DNA of 64,000 nt from Arthrobacter sp. ISL-30 (GCF_018613855.1 NZ_JAGGPK010000013.1:45198-109197); one strand, 5' to 3'. Shown: positions 48,088 through 56,729, counted from the first letter of the stretch. The notes: generated by a model from the sequence alone, not told the origin. A program made the numbers and translations.

Positions 48088-48468
48088 ATGACTGCCAAGA
48101 TCAGCAGCACCAACACCATGCACATCGGCGAGCTGGCGGAGCGGACAGGTCTGTCACTGCGTACCATCCGGCACTATGACGACGTGGGGCTGCTGCCTGC
48201 TACTGCCCGGACGGAGGGCGGGTTCAGGGTGTTCTCGGAGGACGACTTCGAGCGCCTCATGGTCATCAAGCAGATGAAGCCTTTGGGATTCTCGCTGGAA
48301 GAAATGGCTGAAATCCTTGCCCTCCTTGGAGCGCCGGACAGCGCGTCGCCGGACGGATCCGTGGCGCTGGCGGAATTTCTGGAGAGGGCTGTGCATCAGC
48401 GGGCCAAGATGGCGCGGAACCTGGCTCAGGCCGATGAGTTCATTCAAAGGCTCAGCGCCCGGTCCTGA
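48088..48468 (+). CDS. MerR family transcriptional regulator
   Basis: A 126-aa regulator. The helix-turn-helix is I-G-E-L-A-E-R-T-G-L-S-L-R-T-I-R-H-Y-D-D-V-G-L-L (split at residues 13-36), with the wing R-T-E-G-G-F-R-V-F-S. A dimer coiled coil forms the end (R-A-K-M-A-R-N-L-A-Q-A). There are no effector-domain Cys residues, so metals are not an obvious ligand. GGAGG precedes the ATG. It should regulate itself and sulP through the repeat at 48035. Confidence 0.93.
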   Translation: MTAKISSTNTMHIGELAERTGLSLRTIRHYDDVGLLPATARTEGGFRVFSEDDFERLMVIKQMKPLGFSLEEMAEILALLGAPDSASPDGSVALAEFLERAVHQRAKMARNLAQADEFIQRLSARS

Positions 48469-48605
48469 ATAGTCGTCCAGGCAGTGGGCCTAGCCGCCTC
48501 CCGGCGGTGTCTGGCGAAAAGTTGTGAGGTAGGTGTTGCAGCCCTGCCGCGCCCCACGCCTAAGCAAAGCAGCCGTTCAGGTGGAAGTTTCGCGACCCAT
48601 CCCGG

Positions 48606-48741
48606 ACTTGAGAGTTGGTGCGGATTCTGGCGATCCTCCAGGCTGTCCCTATGCATAACGGGGCGAGATGGGTTCACGACTCCAGGCCCAGCGGGCCCCC
48701 AGGTCGAGGCTATTCCGGATGTCCGTCTACGACGTCGCGCT
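48606..48741 (+). repeat. direct repeat B flanking unit 3 cargo
   Basis: The second copy of the ~135-bp repeat at 35978-36113, same orientation, about 75-80% alike by eye. It runs straight into right-end repeat copy 3. Confidence 0.75.
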
Positions 48742-48761
48742 GGCCGCCGCCCCTACTGGTG

Positions 48762-49259
48762 CGGGTCAATCCCAGGTCTGGCCGCACCAGCAGCGGCCTT
48801 CCTTGTGATCCTGGATGACGAGGACCCGTTCCTCCGAGCATGATGATGTCTTCGTGGCTGAGCATGGCTCCAGTGCAGCATCAGCGGCCGGCTGCCGGGT
48901 AGGGGAGTCGTTGAGTATGTGGAAAACCGATGGGATTGCAGTCTCTGCGGGCGGGCGCTGCGATGCAAGCGCGCCATCGAGTGCGCGGCAGACTCTTCGG
49001 CGTGTCCCGTGTTCAAGTCGTGAGTGCCGCCGCCGCATGTGGGCGCGGTGCGGTAAGTCTGGCCATCTCCGCTCGGGTTCTTTACGTGAGCGGGAGATAC
49101 CAAGGCGTCAGCATCTCCTCTCTTTTTCCTTCGCGGGGTCAGAACTCGAGAGTTGGTGAACATGTGGTGATCGCAGTGGGATGGGCCTGTTTGTGCTGAT
49201 TTAGCAGGGATCTGTTCACCCCGTCTTATCACCGCAAAACATACCCCTTACATAGACCC
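48762..49259 (+). repeat. right-end repeat, copy 3
   Basis: About 500 bp parallel to copies 1 and 4: GGTCAATCCCAGGTCTGGCC, the GAGCATGGCTCCAGTGCAGC block, GGGCGGGCGCTGCGATG, then GTGGTGATCGCAGTGGGATG with the CTGATTTAGCAGGGATCTG end. It finishes at CCGGG 49260. Confidence 0.85.
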
Positions 49260-49651
49260 CCGGGTCCCTGTCCTTAACCATGGGGATGACGATGCACTCG
49301 TATACGAGGCATTTCGGGCGTCGACACGGTTGCCGCGGACGTCCTGGAACCGGGTGATCAGCCGTCGAGTCTGGGGGCCCATGAATGGTCTTAGGAGCGG
49401 CCGCCACGCAGCCTAAGTTCTCGAAGACGAGCGTCGCACTCGGCTGCGTGTACCGGACAGGCACTCCGGTAGGCGGCTTCTGCGCGGTAACCCGTTGCCT
49501 TCGGCACTAACGGGCCCCAGCTGGCCGTCGGCGGCTTCAAGGTCATTTTCTGGCCCGCCGCCGTGGCAAAGGGCCAGCGTGAGCTCAGGTCAGTAGCGTA
49601 GGCAGCAGGGACAACGTGGATGGTCTGCCGCATTCGAGAGCTTGGGGAGAA

Positions 49652-51142
49652 ATGGGAAGCGACACGGGGCATATGGGGGACCTGCGAGTCCTGATGGACA
49701 CAAACATTGTTCTCGCCATCGAGGGTGATGAGGATGCAGATCACGTCAACCACCGGTCGGCGTCGAACGTTTATCGCCTAGTTCTGGACGCTGGGGGCAA
49801 GATCTCCATCGTGGAGAATCAATTTGACGACATCTCGCGGATTCAAGATCGCCAGCTAAGGGACCGCCGGCGCCGTCAGTTGGAGAAGTATCCGCGGTTG
49901 GGACGTGTTGAACTCACCACAGGATTCCTGAATGAGGCACGTTATGCACCGTATCTGGGGGCCCGCAGTAACGACGGTGTGGACGCCGCGCTGCTTCTTA
50001 CACTGCAACGTAACGCCGCCACCTGGCTGATAACTGAGGACCGAAAGCTCCACGCGCATGCTCGTCATGCGGGACTTCAAGAGCGCGTGATGATGCTCGA
50101 TGACGCCCAAGGGGTGTTGACGGCACTGTCGGGGCAGCTGCCAGTTCATTATTCGGTCGATGACGTCCAGCCTCACACCATAGATCCCGTCCAACCGTTC
50201 TTTGATTCACTCCGAGCTGATTATGGTGACTTTTCCAGCTGGTGGGAGAAGGTGGTTGCCGAAAGACGGAGCTGTTTGGTCATAGGGGGCGGTAGGGACA
50301 TCCGTGGCCTGGCGGTCCTCGATCGTCAGGAACCGGAAGTGTCCGGATTGACCGGGAACAGCGTGAAGATCTGCACGTTCAAGATTGCCGAAGCCAACCA
50401 GGGCAAGAAACTGGGAGAGACACTGCTGGAAGCCGTCATAGCCCGTATCCGGTCGATGCGGGCTGACACCTGCTTCATCGAGGCTTCCTTGGACAAAGAG
50501 CCCTTGCTCGCGATGCTGAGGGAGTTCGGCTTCTTCGATTTGGGGCCCAAACCCGGGGCGTCAGGACAAATTGTGCTTGGCAAGATCCTGGAGCCCAGCG
50601 TCGACCAAGAGCCGCCTGAGCACCCACTCGAGTACAACAGGCGCTACGGCCCTGGAAAGCGACGTGTGAACAGGGCATTCCTCGTCCCTATCATTCCGGT
50701 ATTCCATAGCATGCTCTTCCCTGCGTCCGAGCCACAGCAGTCCTTCTTCGATTCGACCTATGGAAACGCGATCCGTAAGGTATACATCTGCCACTCGGGT
50801 ATAAAAACGTTGGAGCCGGGCGACACCCTTTTCTTTCTCCGGACGCACGAAAGGCGGGCTGTGCACGCTGTCGGCGTCGTTGAAGAAACACGACGCACCA
50901 GCGTCCTGGCCGACGTGCTGAGCTTCGCCGGAGCACGCACCGTATACCGTGCCGAGGAACTCCAGAAGATGTGCGCAAAGGAAGTACTGGCGGTCAAATT
51001 CAGGCTTGACCAAGTGCTCGACGCGCCAGTGTCGCGCGAAAACCTCAAAATGCTGGGAGTCATGGAAGAGTCCCCGCAATCCATCGCCCAAATCAAATCA
51101 GAGGAAGGAATTCAGTGGGCAAGAACGCTCCAGGAAGGGTAG
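49652..51142 (+). CDS. PIN-GNAT-EVE/PUA-like three-domain protein, 496 aa
   Basis: Residues ~10-155 form a PIN RNase domain: V-L-M-D-T-N-I-V-L, S-N-D-G-V-D-A-A-L-L, L-I-T-E-D-R-K-L give the acidic residues. Residues ~185-310 look like a GNAT acetyltransferase (C-T-F-K-I-A-E-A-N-Q-G-K-K-L-G-E-T-L-L, a diverged acetyl-CoA loop). From ~340 on is a PUA/EVE-like fold (I-I-P-V-F-H-S-M-L-F-P ... L-E-P-G-D-T-L-F-F-L-R-T). The ATG at 49652 follows GGGGAGA. The ASCH gene starts inside its 3' end. Together they suggest an RNA- or modified-base-directed toxin pair. Confidence 0.8.
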   Translation: MGSDTGHMGDLRVLMDTNIVLAIEGDEDADHVNHRSASNVYRLVLDAGGKISIVENQFDDISRIQDRQLRDRRRRQLEKYPRLGRVELTTGFLNEARYAPYLGARSNDGVDAALLLTLQRNAATWLITEDRKLHAHARHAGLQERVMMLDDAQGVLTALSGQLPVHYSVDDVQPHTIDPVQPFFDSLRADYGDFSSWWEKVVAERRSCLVIGGGRDIRGLAVLDRQEPEVSGLTGNSVKICTFKIAEANQGKKLGETLLEAVIARIRSMRADTCFIEASLDKEPLLAMLREFGFFDLGPKPGASGQIVLGKILEPSVDQEPPEHPLEYNRRYGPGKRRVNRAFLVPIIPVFHSMLFPASEPQQSFFDSTYGNAIRKVYICHSGIKTLEPGDTLFFLRTHERRAVHAVGVVEETRRTSVLADVLSFAGARTVYRAEELQKMCAKEVLAVKFRLDQVLDAPVSRENLKMLGVMEESPQSIAQIKSEEGIQWARTLQEG

Positions 51143-51597
51143 CCCTGATGTCTATCAGGCCGGAGTTTGCCAATGCGATTCTCTCCGGCGAGAAGGTTGT
51201 GGAGTTCCGCAAGCGGCCCGTCGCCGATGACGTCAGCCACGTTCTGATCTATGCCACGATGCCTGTTGGCTCACTTCTTGGGTGGTTCGCTGTCCGCGGG
51301 CAGAAGACCATGTCCCCGAAGAGGCTCTGGTCCACATTCCGTGCAGTTGGTGGGATCTCAAAGAGCAGGTTCTTTGACTACTACGACCAGCGGGAGCACG
51401 GAACAGGCATCCTGGTCGAGACCGTCGGCCGATTCCCTAAACCGGTTCCCCTGTCTGAACTCGGCACGACCCTTCGTCCCCCACAGAGCTTCCAGTATCT
51501 GACCGCAGCGCAGACAGAGACATTCTTCAAGATGGTGCAGCCCCAGCCCAATGTTGAGTTGGACTCCGAGCTGCATCCGCTGGCTCGCGTTGGCTGA
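51115..51597 (+). CDS. ASCH-domain protein, 160 aa
   Basis: ASCH domains have a PUA-like fold and bind or cut RNA. The motif M-S-I-R-P-E-F-A-N-A-I-L-S-G-E-K-V-V-E-F-R (residues 12-32) is the domain start, with Lys and Arg in the expected G-x-K...E-x-R places. V-L-I-Y-A-T-M-P-V-G and G-W-F-A-V-R-G follow. The GTG at 51115 has a strong GAGGAAGG 6 nt upstream and overlaps the preceding gene by 28 nt. A later ATG at 51148 is an alternative. Confidence 0.85.
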   Translation: MGKNAPGRVALMSIRPEFANAILSGEKVVEFRKRPVADDVSHVLIYATMPVGSLLGWFAVRGQKTMSPKRLWSTFRAVGGISKSRFFDYYDQREHGTGILVETVGRFPKPVPLSELGTTLRPPQSFQYLTAAQTETFFKMVQPQPNVELDSELHPLARVG

Positions 51598-51651
51598 TGT
51601 TCCCGGCGAAGCGTGAGCGCCCAACGCCATAACGCACCATAGGCTCAGGGC

Positions 51652-52637
51652 ATGAGGAAGAATGAGCCGGCACTGGTTTGGCACTATACCGATGGTGCCG
51701 CTTTGATGAATATCCTTGCGAAGAACGAGCTGTGGGCGGGTTCGGCGGCGTTCATGAACGATACGAACGAACTACTGAGTGGCAGCATCCAGCTTCGAAA
51801 GCATTTTGAGGATCAGCGGGCAGCGCTGCCGGCGGACGTCATCGAGGGGTTGGAAAGATACATTCCCGAAGTGAGGGAGAGATCGCGGCATTCTTTTGTG
51901 CTTTCCGCCTCCTCTGACGGCGACAGCCTGACCATGTGGCGCTACTACGGCCGCGATCAAGTCCGCTTCGCAGTCGGGCTCGACCGAAACGAGCCCCTGG
52001 TTCCGCTGGCACGTCTGAAAGAGGACACCCACCCGAATCCGCCGGTGGGCTACTGGGACGATATGTATGACAAGGAAGCCGATGGGCAGATCGCGACCCA
52101 CCCTGACGGAACCCCCGTGGTCATTTTTGACCCGGATTCCTTAATGATTGAGGGCGGTGACTGGAAGCCCGTGGTCTACGATCCGGCGCAACAGACAAAG
52201 ATCATCGCCGAGATATTCGAAAACCTTCGTAAAGGCGTTGAGAGGCGCATTTCGCCTCTCGAACCTGGCCGTCTCCGGTGTGGCTCTTTCCCTACCTCAT
52301 GAATGAGTCCTTAGACCTAATCAAAAACGCAGGCTTTCTCGATGAACGGGAAGAACGGATCATTATGTGGCCCAACCCCGATTGGAAGTTTGTCTTCCAC
52401 CGCCCTGGGCCCTTTGGGCTAGTTCCCTACGTGAAGCTCACGTCTCTGGGCGGCGACAACGATGACATGCATGAAAATCGCTTCGCCACCGAACCGGGAC
52501 GGCTGCCGATACGGGAAGTTCGTATAGGCCCAACTCCATATAGTTCCGAGGCCACCGCCAGCCTGAAGCAGCTGCTGGACTTCCACGGCCTACATGACGT
52601 CAAGGTCTCCTGCAGCGAGATCCCCTTTCGCCAGTAG
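51652..52637 (+). pseudogene. DUF2971 family gene, frameshifted
   Basis: The N-terminal frame (51652-52302) has the DUF2971 start V-W-H-Y-T-D-G-A-A-L-M-N-I-L and A-F-M-N-D-T-N-E, then L-T-M-W-R-Y-Y-G. The C-terminal part with the usual A-G-F-L-D-E-R-E-E-R-I-I-M-W motif is in another frame (52278-52637). The break is between about 52240 and 52300. A sequencing error, a real frameshift, or programmed recoding would all look the same here. Function of DUF2971 is unknown; it recurs in defence islands. Confidence 0.78.
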
Positions 52638-52744
52638 GAAGGCCTTAGTTGGCTCGGGCACGCCGCCGCCGCAGACGGAGCAAAGCCGGTGATCCTAGCC
52701 CCGGCGGTGTGGCACGTGCGGAAACTCGAGTCCTCATTGGTCTG

Positions 52745-54016
52745 CTAGCCCCGCCTGAAGGCGCTTCCCAGGGGAAGCTGGTTGAGCGCGGCGAGGACCG
52801 GACGCCATTCTGCGGTGAGGCGGCTATAGGTAGTGATTCCACCGAGCGTTGGCCATCCGTGCTCGTCTCGGGTGAATTCACGGAGCATCATCAGCCTTCG
52901 GCCATCGCGGGTGGCTGCAACAACTGCGAGGGCTTCGTCACGTTCGGGCTTGAGATCGTAGAAGGTTCCGTCGTGTTGGTGGATCTTTCTGGTTCTGCCG
53001 GCCCGGCGGGCGGTCCAAAGCTCTGACGTGAAGATGAACCCGTCGGCCTGAGTCACCCGGATGCGCTCGGCCATTTGCTGGAACAGCGCAATCTTCATGG
53101 TGCCGCCGCCAGCCGCCGCAATCTGAAAGGCGCCGATGTACTGGCTGCCCTTGTACAGCATCATCCAGGGGAGCGCTTCGCTGTCGACGGTGAGGAACAG
53201 CGAAGCGCGTCGTAGCTGTCGGGGCGCCACGTGGATGGGGTCGCCTTTGAGCTCGAAGTAGTCTCCGTAATGCTGACCCAGTTTGTCCGGCGTCATATCC
53301 GGGTCTCGTTCGATTGAGGCCACCTTTATGGCAAGGCCTTGACGGGTTTCTATGTCAGCGCTTTGCATCAGTGGTGCCTGGGGCATCCACGCCATGCAGT
53401 CCGGAAGGCTAAATCCGCGGGCGTCGCGATGGCAGCTCCTTTCGGGCAGCCCCAAACCGCTGCAGTCGTGGTCTTCGTCAGAATGGAAGGACCGCACCAG
53501 TTGCGCAACGTTGCGGTACAGATGGGTTCCGGCTTCCAGGAGCTCGGTGTCCGGAAGGGTGTTGGCGACCCACTTCCTGGAGATCCTGATCAGCCCCGTT
53601 CGGATTCCTTCGGGGGTGCCCATAAGGAAGGCGGTAAGCAGGTCTTCGTTGCTTGTCTCGGGATTCGCGTCTATGCGGCGGGTCACTGTGTCATGGCGCG
53701 AGCTGGTGTATTCCATCCAGGCGACGCTGTGAAGTGAAAGGTCTGCCTCATGGATGACCAGGTTCCGAGACTTATCACCCCACCGGTGGTACCGGTCGGC
53801 GGCTAAGGACGCTTTCCACTCGTTGATCTTTTCTTCCGCTCCGGGGATGACCCGTTTCTTCCTGCTGATCGTGTCGATGGTGCTTTGGACTGCGGTGAGG
53901 AAGGAGTTATAAGTGCGTCGGAACTTATGCACGTCGAAGTAGGCATCGAGTGCGTCATGCCACTCGGCATGGACGTCATCCAGGCGCCGGTGGCTGTCAG
54001 GAACGGGACAATGCAT
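52745..54016 (-). CDS. hypothetical protein, 423 aa
   Basis: No family recognised. The first half is helical and charged (W-H-D-A-L-D-A-Y-F-D-V-H-K-F-R-R-T-Y near residues 20-37). The second half holds strands (A-S-L-F-L-T-V-D-S-E-A, G-T-M-K-I-A-L-F-Q, D-G-F-I-F-T-S-E-L-W). There is a C-S-G-L-G-L-P-E-R-S-C-H segment mid-way that might bind metal. No Shine-Dalgarno is visible before the ATG at 54016. It converges on the DUF2971 gene. Confidence 0.6.
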   Translation of the reverse strand: MHCPVPDSHRRLDDVHAEWHDALDAYFDVHKFRRTYNSFLTAVQSTIDTISRKKRVIPGAEEKINEWKASLAADRYHRWGDKSRNLVIHEADLSLHSVAWMEYTSSRHDTVTRRIDANPETSNEDLLTAFLMGTPEGIRTGLIRISRKWVANTLPDTELLEAGTHLYRNVAQLVRSFHSDEDHDCSGLGLPERSCHRDARGFSLPDCMAWMPQAPLMQSADIETRQGLAIKVASIERDPDMTPDKLGQHYGDYFELKGDPIHVAPRQLRRASLFLTVDSEALPWMMLYKGSQYIGAFQIAAAGGGTMKIALFQQMAERIRVTQADGFIFTSELWTARRAGRTRKIHQHDGTFYDLKPERDEALAVVAATRDGRRLMMLREFTRDEHGWPTLGGITTYSRLTAEWRPVLAALNQLPLGSAFRRG

Positions 54017-54087
54017 GCGTTCAGGTTACGGCCCGCCCGGGTTGGGGTGCGTACAGAGGGTGGAAAAGCGCCTCCGTCGGCAGTCCG

Positions 54088-54535
54088 GATGACGAGGACT
54101 CGTTCCTCTCAGAGCAGGATGATGTCTTCGTAGCTGAGCAGGGGTCCAGCGCAGCATCAGCGGCCGGCTGCCGGTACGGGAGGCGTGGCGTCTGCAGAAA
54201 ACGCCTGCGATTGCAGCCTGCGGGCGGGCGCTAACGATGGAAGCGTGCCATCGACTCCGCGGCAGCCTCTTTAGCGTGTCCGCTGGTCAAGCCGTGGTTG
54301 CGCGTCCGCCGCAGGTGGGCGCGGTGCGGTAAGTCCTGGTGATAACCATCGGGCCCCTTTGCGTGAGGGGAGATGCCAAGGCGCCAGGCGTCTCCTCAGC
54401 TTTCCATCGCGGGAACTGAGCCTCGCCAACCAGTGTGTATGTGGTGATCGCACTGGGATGGGTCCGTTTGTGCTGATTTCGCAGGGATCCTTTCTCCTCG
54501 TTTGGTGAGCACAAAACCTACCCTTCACATGGCCC
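54088..54535 (+). repeat. right-end repeat, copy 4 (outer edge of island)
   Basis: About 450 bp parallel to copies 1 and 3: GATGACGAGGACTCGTTCCT, CAGCATCAGCGGCCGGCTGC, CCGCCGCAGGTGGGCGCGGT, AACCAGTGTGTATGTGGTGA and GTGCTGATTTCGCAGGGATC in order. It ends exactly where comM resumes. Confidence 0.85.
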
Positions 54536-55399
54536 CCGGGGGCCGGCAAAACGATGCTGGCGGAGCGACTGCCAGGACTCTTGCCCGACCTTGGCGACCA
54601 CGAGGCCATGGAAGTCACCGCGATACATTCTCTGAGCGCCGTGCCATCCTCGGCTGTGTCCCTGCGACGACGGCCTCCCTTTGAAAGCCCACACCACAGC
54701 GCCACTGCCGCTGCCATCATCGGCGGCGGTTCCGGCCTTCCCCGCCCCGGCGCGGCATCGCGGGCACATAGGGGCGTACTGTTCCTCGACGAGGCTCCCG
54801 AATACGAGCGACGTGTCCTGGATGCGCTGCGACAGCCCTTGGAAAGCGGAGAGCTGGTGATCCACCGCTCCGGTGGAACGGCGGCCTATCCCGCACGGTT
54901 CCAGCTCGTCCTGGCAGCCAATCCGTGCCCCTGCGGAAAGGCTTCCGGCAAGGGAGTTGACTGCACCTGCACGCCAACCATGCGTCGGCGCTATTACGGC
55001 AGAATGTCCGGCCCACTGCTGGACCGCGTTGACATACAACTCCAGGTGGAGCGGGTGTCACTGTCTGCGTTCGGCCAGGGCGGGACCGAGGAGGATACGG
55101 GAACCGTGGCGCGCAGGGTCGCGGCGGCGCGTGCTCGTCAATTGGAGAGGCTGGGTCCGTTGGGCATGGAGACCAACTCCCAGGTCCCGGGACGTGTCCT
55201 TCGGGGGCAATTGAAACTGCCTCCGGCCACCACCCGGATTCTGGATGCCTCCTTGGAACGGGGAATCCTCACAGCACGCGGCTATGACCGCGTCCTCCGT
55301 CTCGCCTGGACTTTGGCTGACCTCGACAGCCACGAACGGCCCGATGGGAATCATGTTGGACAGGCCCTGGGCCTGAGGCAGGCCGCTGCGGCGGCGTGA
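54536..55399 (+). pseudogene. comM: comM / yifB 3' fragment
   Basis: The frame resumes at P-G-A-G-K-T-M-L-A-E-R, completing the Walker A of the fragment ending at 12634. It has Walker B in G-V-L-F-L-D-E-A-P-E, F-Q-L-V-L-A-A-N-P-C-P-C-G-K with further Cys (D-C-T-C) for the Zn site, L-L-D-R-V-D-I, and the C-terminal helical domain. Nothing else in it is damaged. The first ATG is at 54554, after the Walker A Lys, so any product would lack the nucleotide loop. The dprA start overlaps or closely follows its stop. Confidence 0.95.
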
Positions 55400-55410
55400 A
55401 AGGACCATCA

Positions 55411-56670
55411 ATGATGGAATTAGCAGATTCTCCCCAAACGCCAGCAATGAGCAAACAGGCGTTCAATAAACAGGCGTTCAACAAACAGGAACAGGAACGG
55501 TTTGCGCGGGCTGCCCTTTCCCGGCTGCTGGAGCCGCAGGATTCCATAGGACTCGCGCTGGTTCGTGCCGCCGGCGCGATCGATGCACTAAAGATCGCGA
55601 CAGGTCGGCTCAAAGCGGGTCCTCAACTCGAGCAGGAAATGACGGCCCTTCTCAGCAACGGCGGGGCTGCCTCTTCCTGGGGAGGGATTTCCGCCTCATT
55701 GAAACGATGGGCACCCCGGGTTGACGACCTGGCTCCAGAACGGGACCTTGCCACCATGAAGCGTCTTGGGGGACGCATGATCGTACCGGGCGACCCACTC
55801 TGGCCCCGACAGTTGGAGGACCTTGGCCTGCAGGAACCGCTTTGCCTCTGGTGGCGGGGGCATGAGGACGAGTTCCCGGCCGCAAGCTCCACTGTCGCGC
55901 TAGTGGGCTCCCGTGACAGCACCAGCTATGGGGCGTCCGTCACCGGTGACTTGGCCCATGGCCTTGGCCAGCGGGGCTACACCATAGTCTCGGGTGGCGC
56001 CTATGGCATCGACGCCCACGCCCACCGCGGAGGCCTGAGCGGAGGGGCAGGGACCATGCCTACCATCGCTGTCATGGCCGGGGGAGTGGACCGCTACTAT
56101 CCTTCAGGGAACGAGGACCTGCTTCGGGCGGTGGCCAACCAGGGTGCTGTCATAGCGGAGGTGCCACCGGGATCAGCACCCACCCGATACCGCTTCCTCC
56201 AACGCAATCGAATAATCGCCGCTCTTGCCGCCGTTACTGTTGTTGTCGAGGCCCGATGGCGTTCCGGGGCCCTGAACACGGCGCATCATGCAGAAAGTAT
56301 CGGGCGGACAGTCGCCGCGGTGCCCGGTTCAATCCATAGCGCGAACTCTGCGGGCTGCCATCGCCTCCTGAGAGACGGCGGAGCAGTGTGCGTCACCGAC
56401 GTGGGCGAGATCGCTGAACTTGCGGGCCCGAGCGGAACAGCACTCGTCTCCGAGCGGAGCACCGACGGCGCTGACCACGACGGCCTAACTTTGGAAGATC
56501 TGATTCTCCTCGACGCACTGCCGCTTCGGTCTGCCAGTTCCGTGGAGAAGTTGTCGGTGGTTGCGGGGCTCAGCCCTGAGGCCGTCAGGGCAGGCCTGGG
56601 CCGTCTGGGACTACTGGGACTCGCCGTGACAGTTGGCGGAAGCTGGAAGAGGGCACGCAAGGGAGCCTGA
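55411..56670 (+). CDS. dprA: DNA-processing protein DprA
   Basis: DprA loads RecA on incoming single-stranded DNA in transformation. The 419-aa protein has the Rossmann-like core: V-A-L-V-G-S-R-D-S-T-S-Y-G, V-S-G-G-A-Y-G-I-D-A-H-A-H, P-T-R-Y-R-F-L-Q-R-N-R-I-I-A-A-L and A-L-N-T-A-H-H-A. A winged-helix-like tail follows (L-S-P-E-A-V-R-A-G-L). Near the N-terminus is a doubled K-Q-A-F-N segment (a 15-bp tandem repeat), unusual for the family. ATG 55411 follows AAGGA; GTG 55396 would overlap comM. Confidence 0.96.
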   Translation: MMELADSPQTPAMSKQAFNKQAFNKQEQERFARAALSRLLEPQDSIGLALVRAAGAIDALKIATGRLKAGPQLEQEMTALLSNGGAASSWGGISASLKRWAPRVDDLAPERDLATMKRLGGRMIVPGDPLWPRQLEDLGLQEPLCLWWRGHEDEFPAASSTVALVGSRDSTSYGASVTGDLAHGLGQRGYTIVSGGAYGIDAHAHRGGLSGGAGTMPTIAVMAGGVDRYYPSGNEDLLRAVANQGAVIAEVPPGSAPTRYRFLQRNRIIAALAAVTVVVEARWRSGALNTAHHAESIGRTVAAVPGSIHSANSAGCHRLLRDGGAVCVTDVGEIAELAGPSGTALVSERSTDGADHDGLTLEDLILLDALPLRSASSVEKLSVVAGLSPEAVRAGLGRLGLLGLAVTVGGSWKRARKGA

Positions 56671-56729
56671 AACCAGTGCTGACTATGTTGCTGACGTACT
56701 ATCTTGCCCGTCACTGGCAAAGTTGGACT

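Larger units (their letters stand above)
35871..49259. mobile_element. island unit 3 (13.4 kb), ion-homeostasis cargo
   Basis: Delimited by CCGGG at 35871 and 49260; left box AGTCCTTAA at 35879. The cargo is unlike the other units: NhaA, CBS, PII-like, DUF1538, KhtT-N-like, a two-component system, SulP with MerR, and three unknowns. A second direct repeat (35978-36113 and 48606-48741) lies inside both ends, so the cargo may be nested. Confidence 0.6.
49260..54535. mobile_element. island unit 4 (5.3 kb)
   Basis: Delimited by CCGGG at 49260 and 54536, the latter being the restart of comM. Left box TGTCCTTAA at 49269. Cargo: PIN-GNAT-EVE and ASCH genes, a frameshifted DUF2971 gene and a 423-aa unknown. 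The first ~390 bp hold no clear gene. Confidence 0.65.
12617..54540. mobile_element. 41.9-kb composite genomic island in comM
   Basis: Everything between the two comM halves is accessory DNA. Rejoining 12616 to 54536 restores G-P-P-G-A-G-K-T-M in frame. The pentamer CCGGG is present at both outer edges (12617 and 54536) and at three inner junctions (28971, 35871, 49260). At each of the three inner junctions and the right outer edge, the same type of right-end repeat stands to the left of the pentamer. At the left outer edge and the three inner junctions a TGTCCTTAA-like box lies just to the right of it. I find no integrase, transposase, resolvase or conjugation gene. Known: comM is a hotspot for Tn7-like resistance islands in Acinetobacter. 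Whether the present family is related is not shown. Confidence 0.92.
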
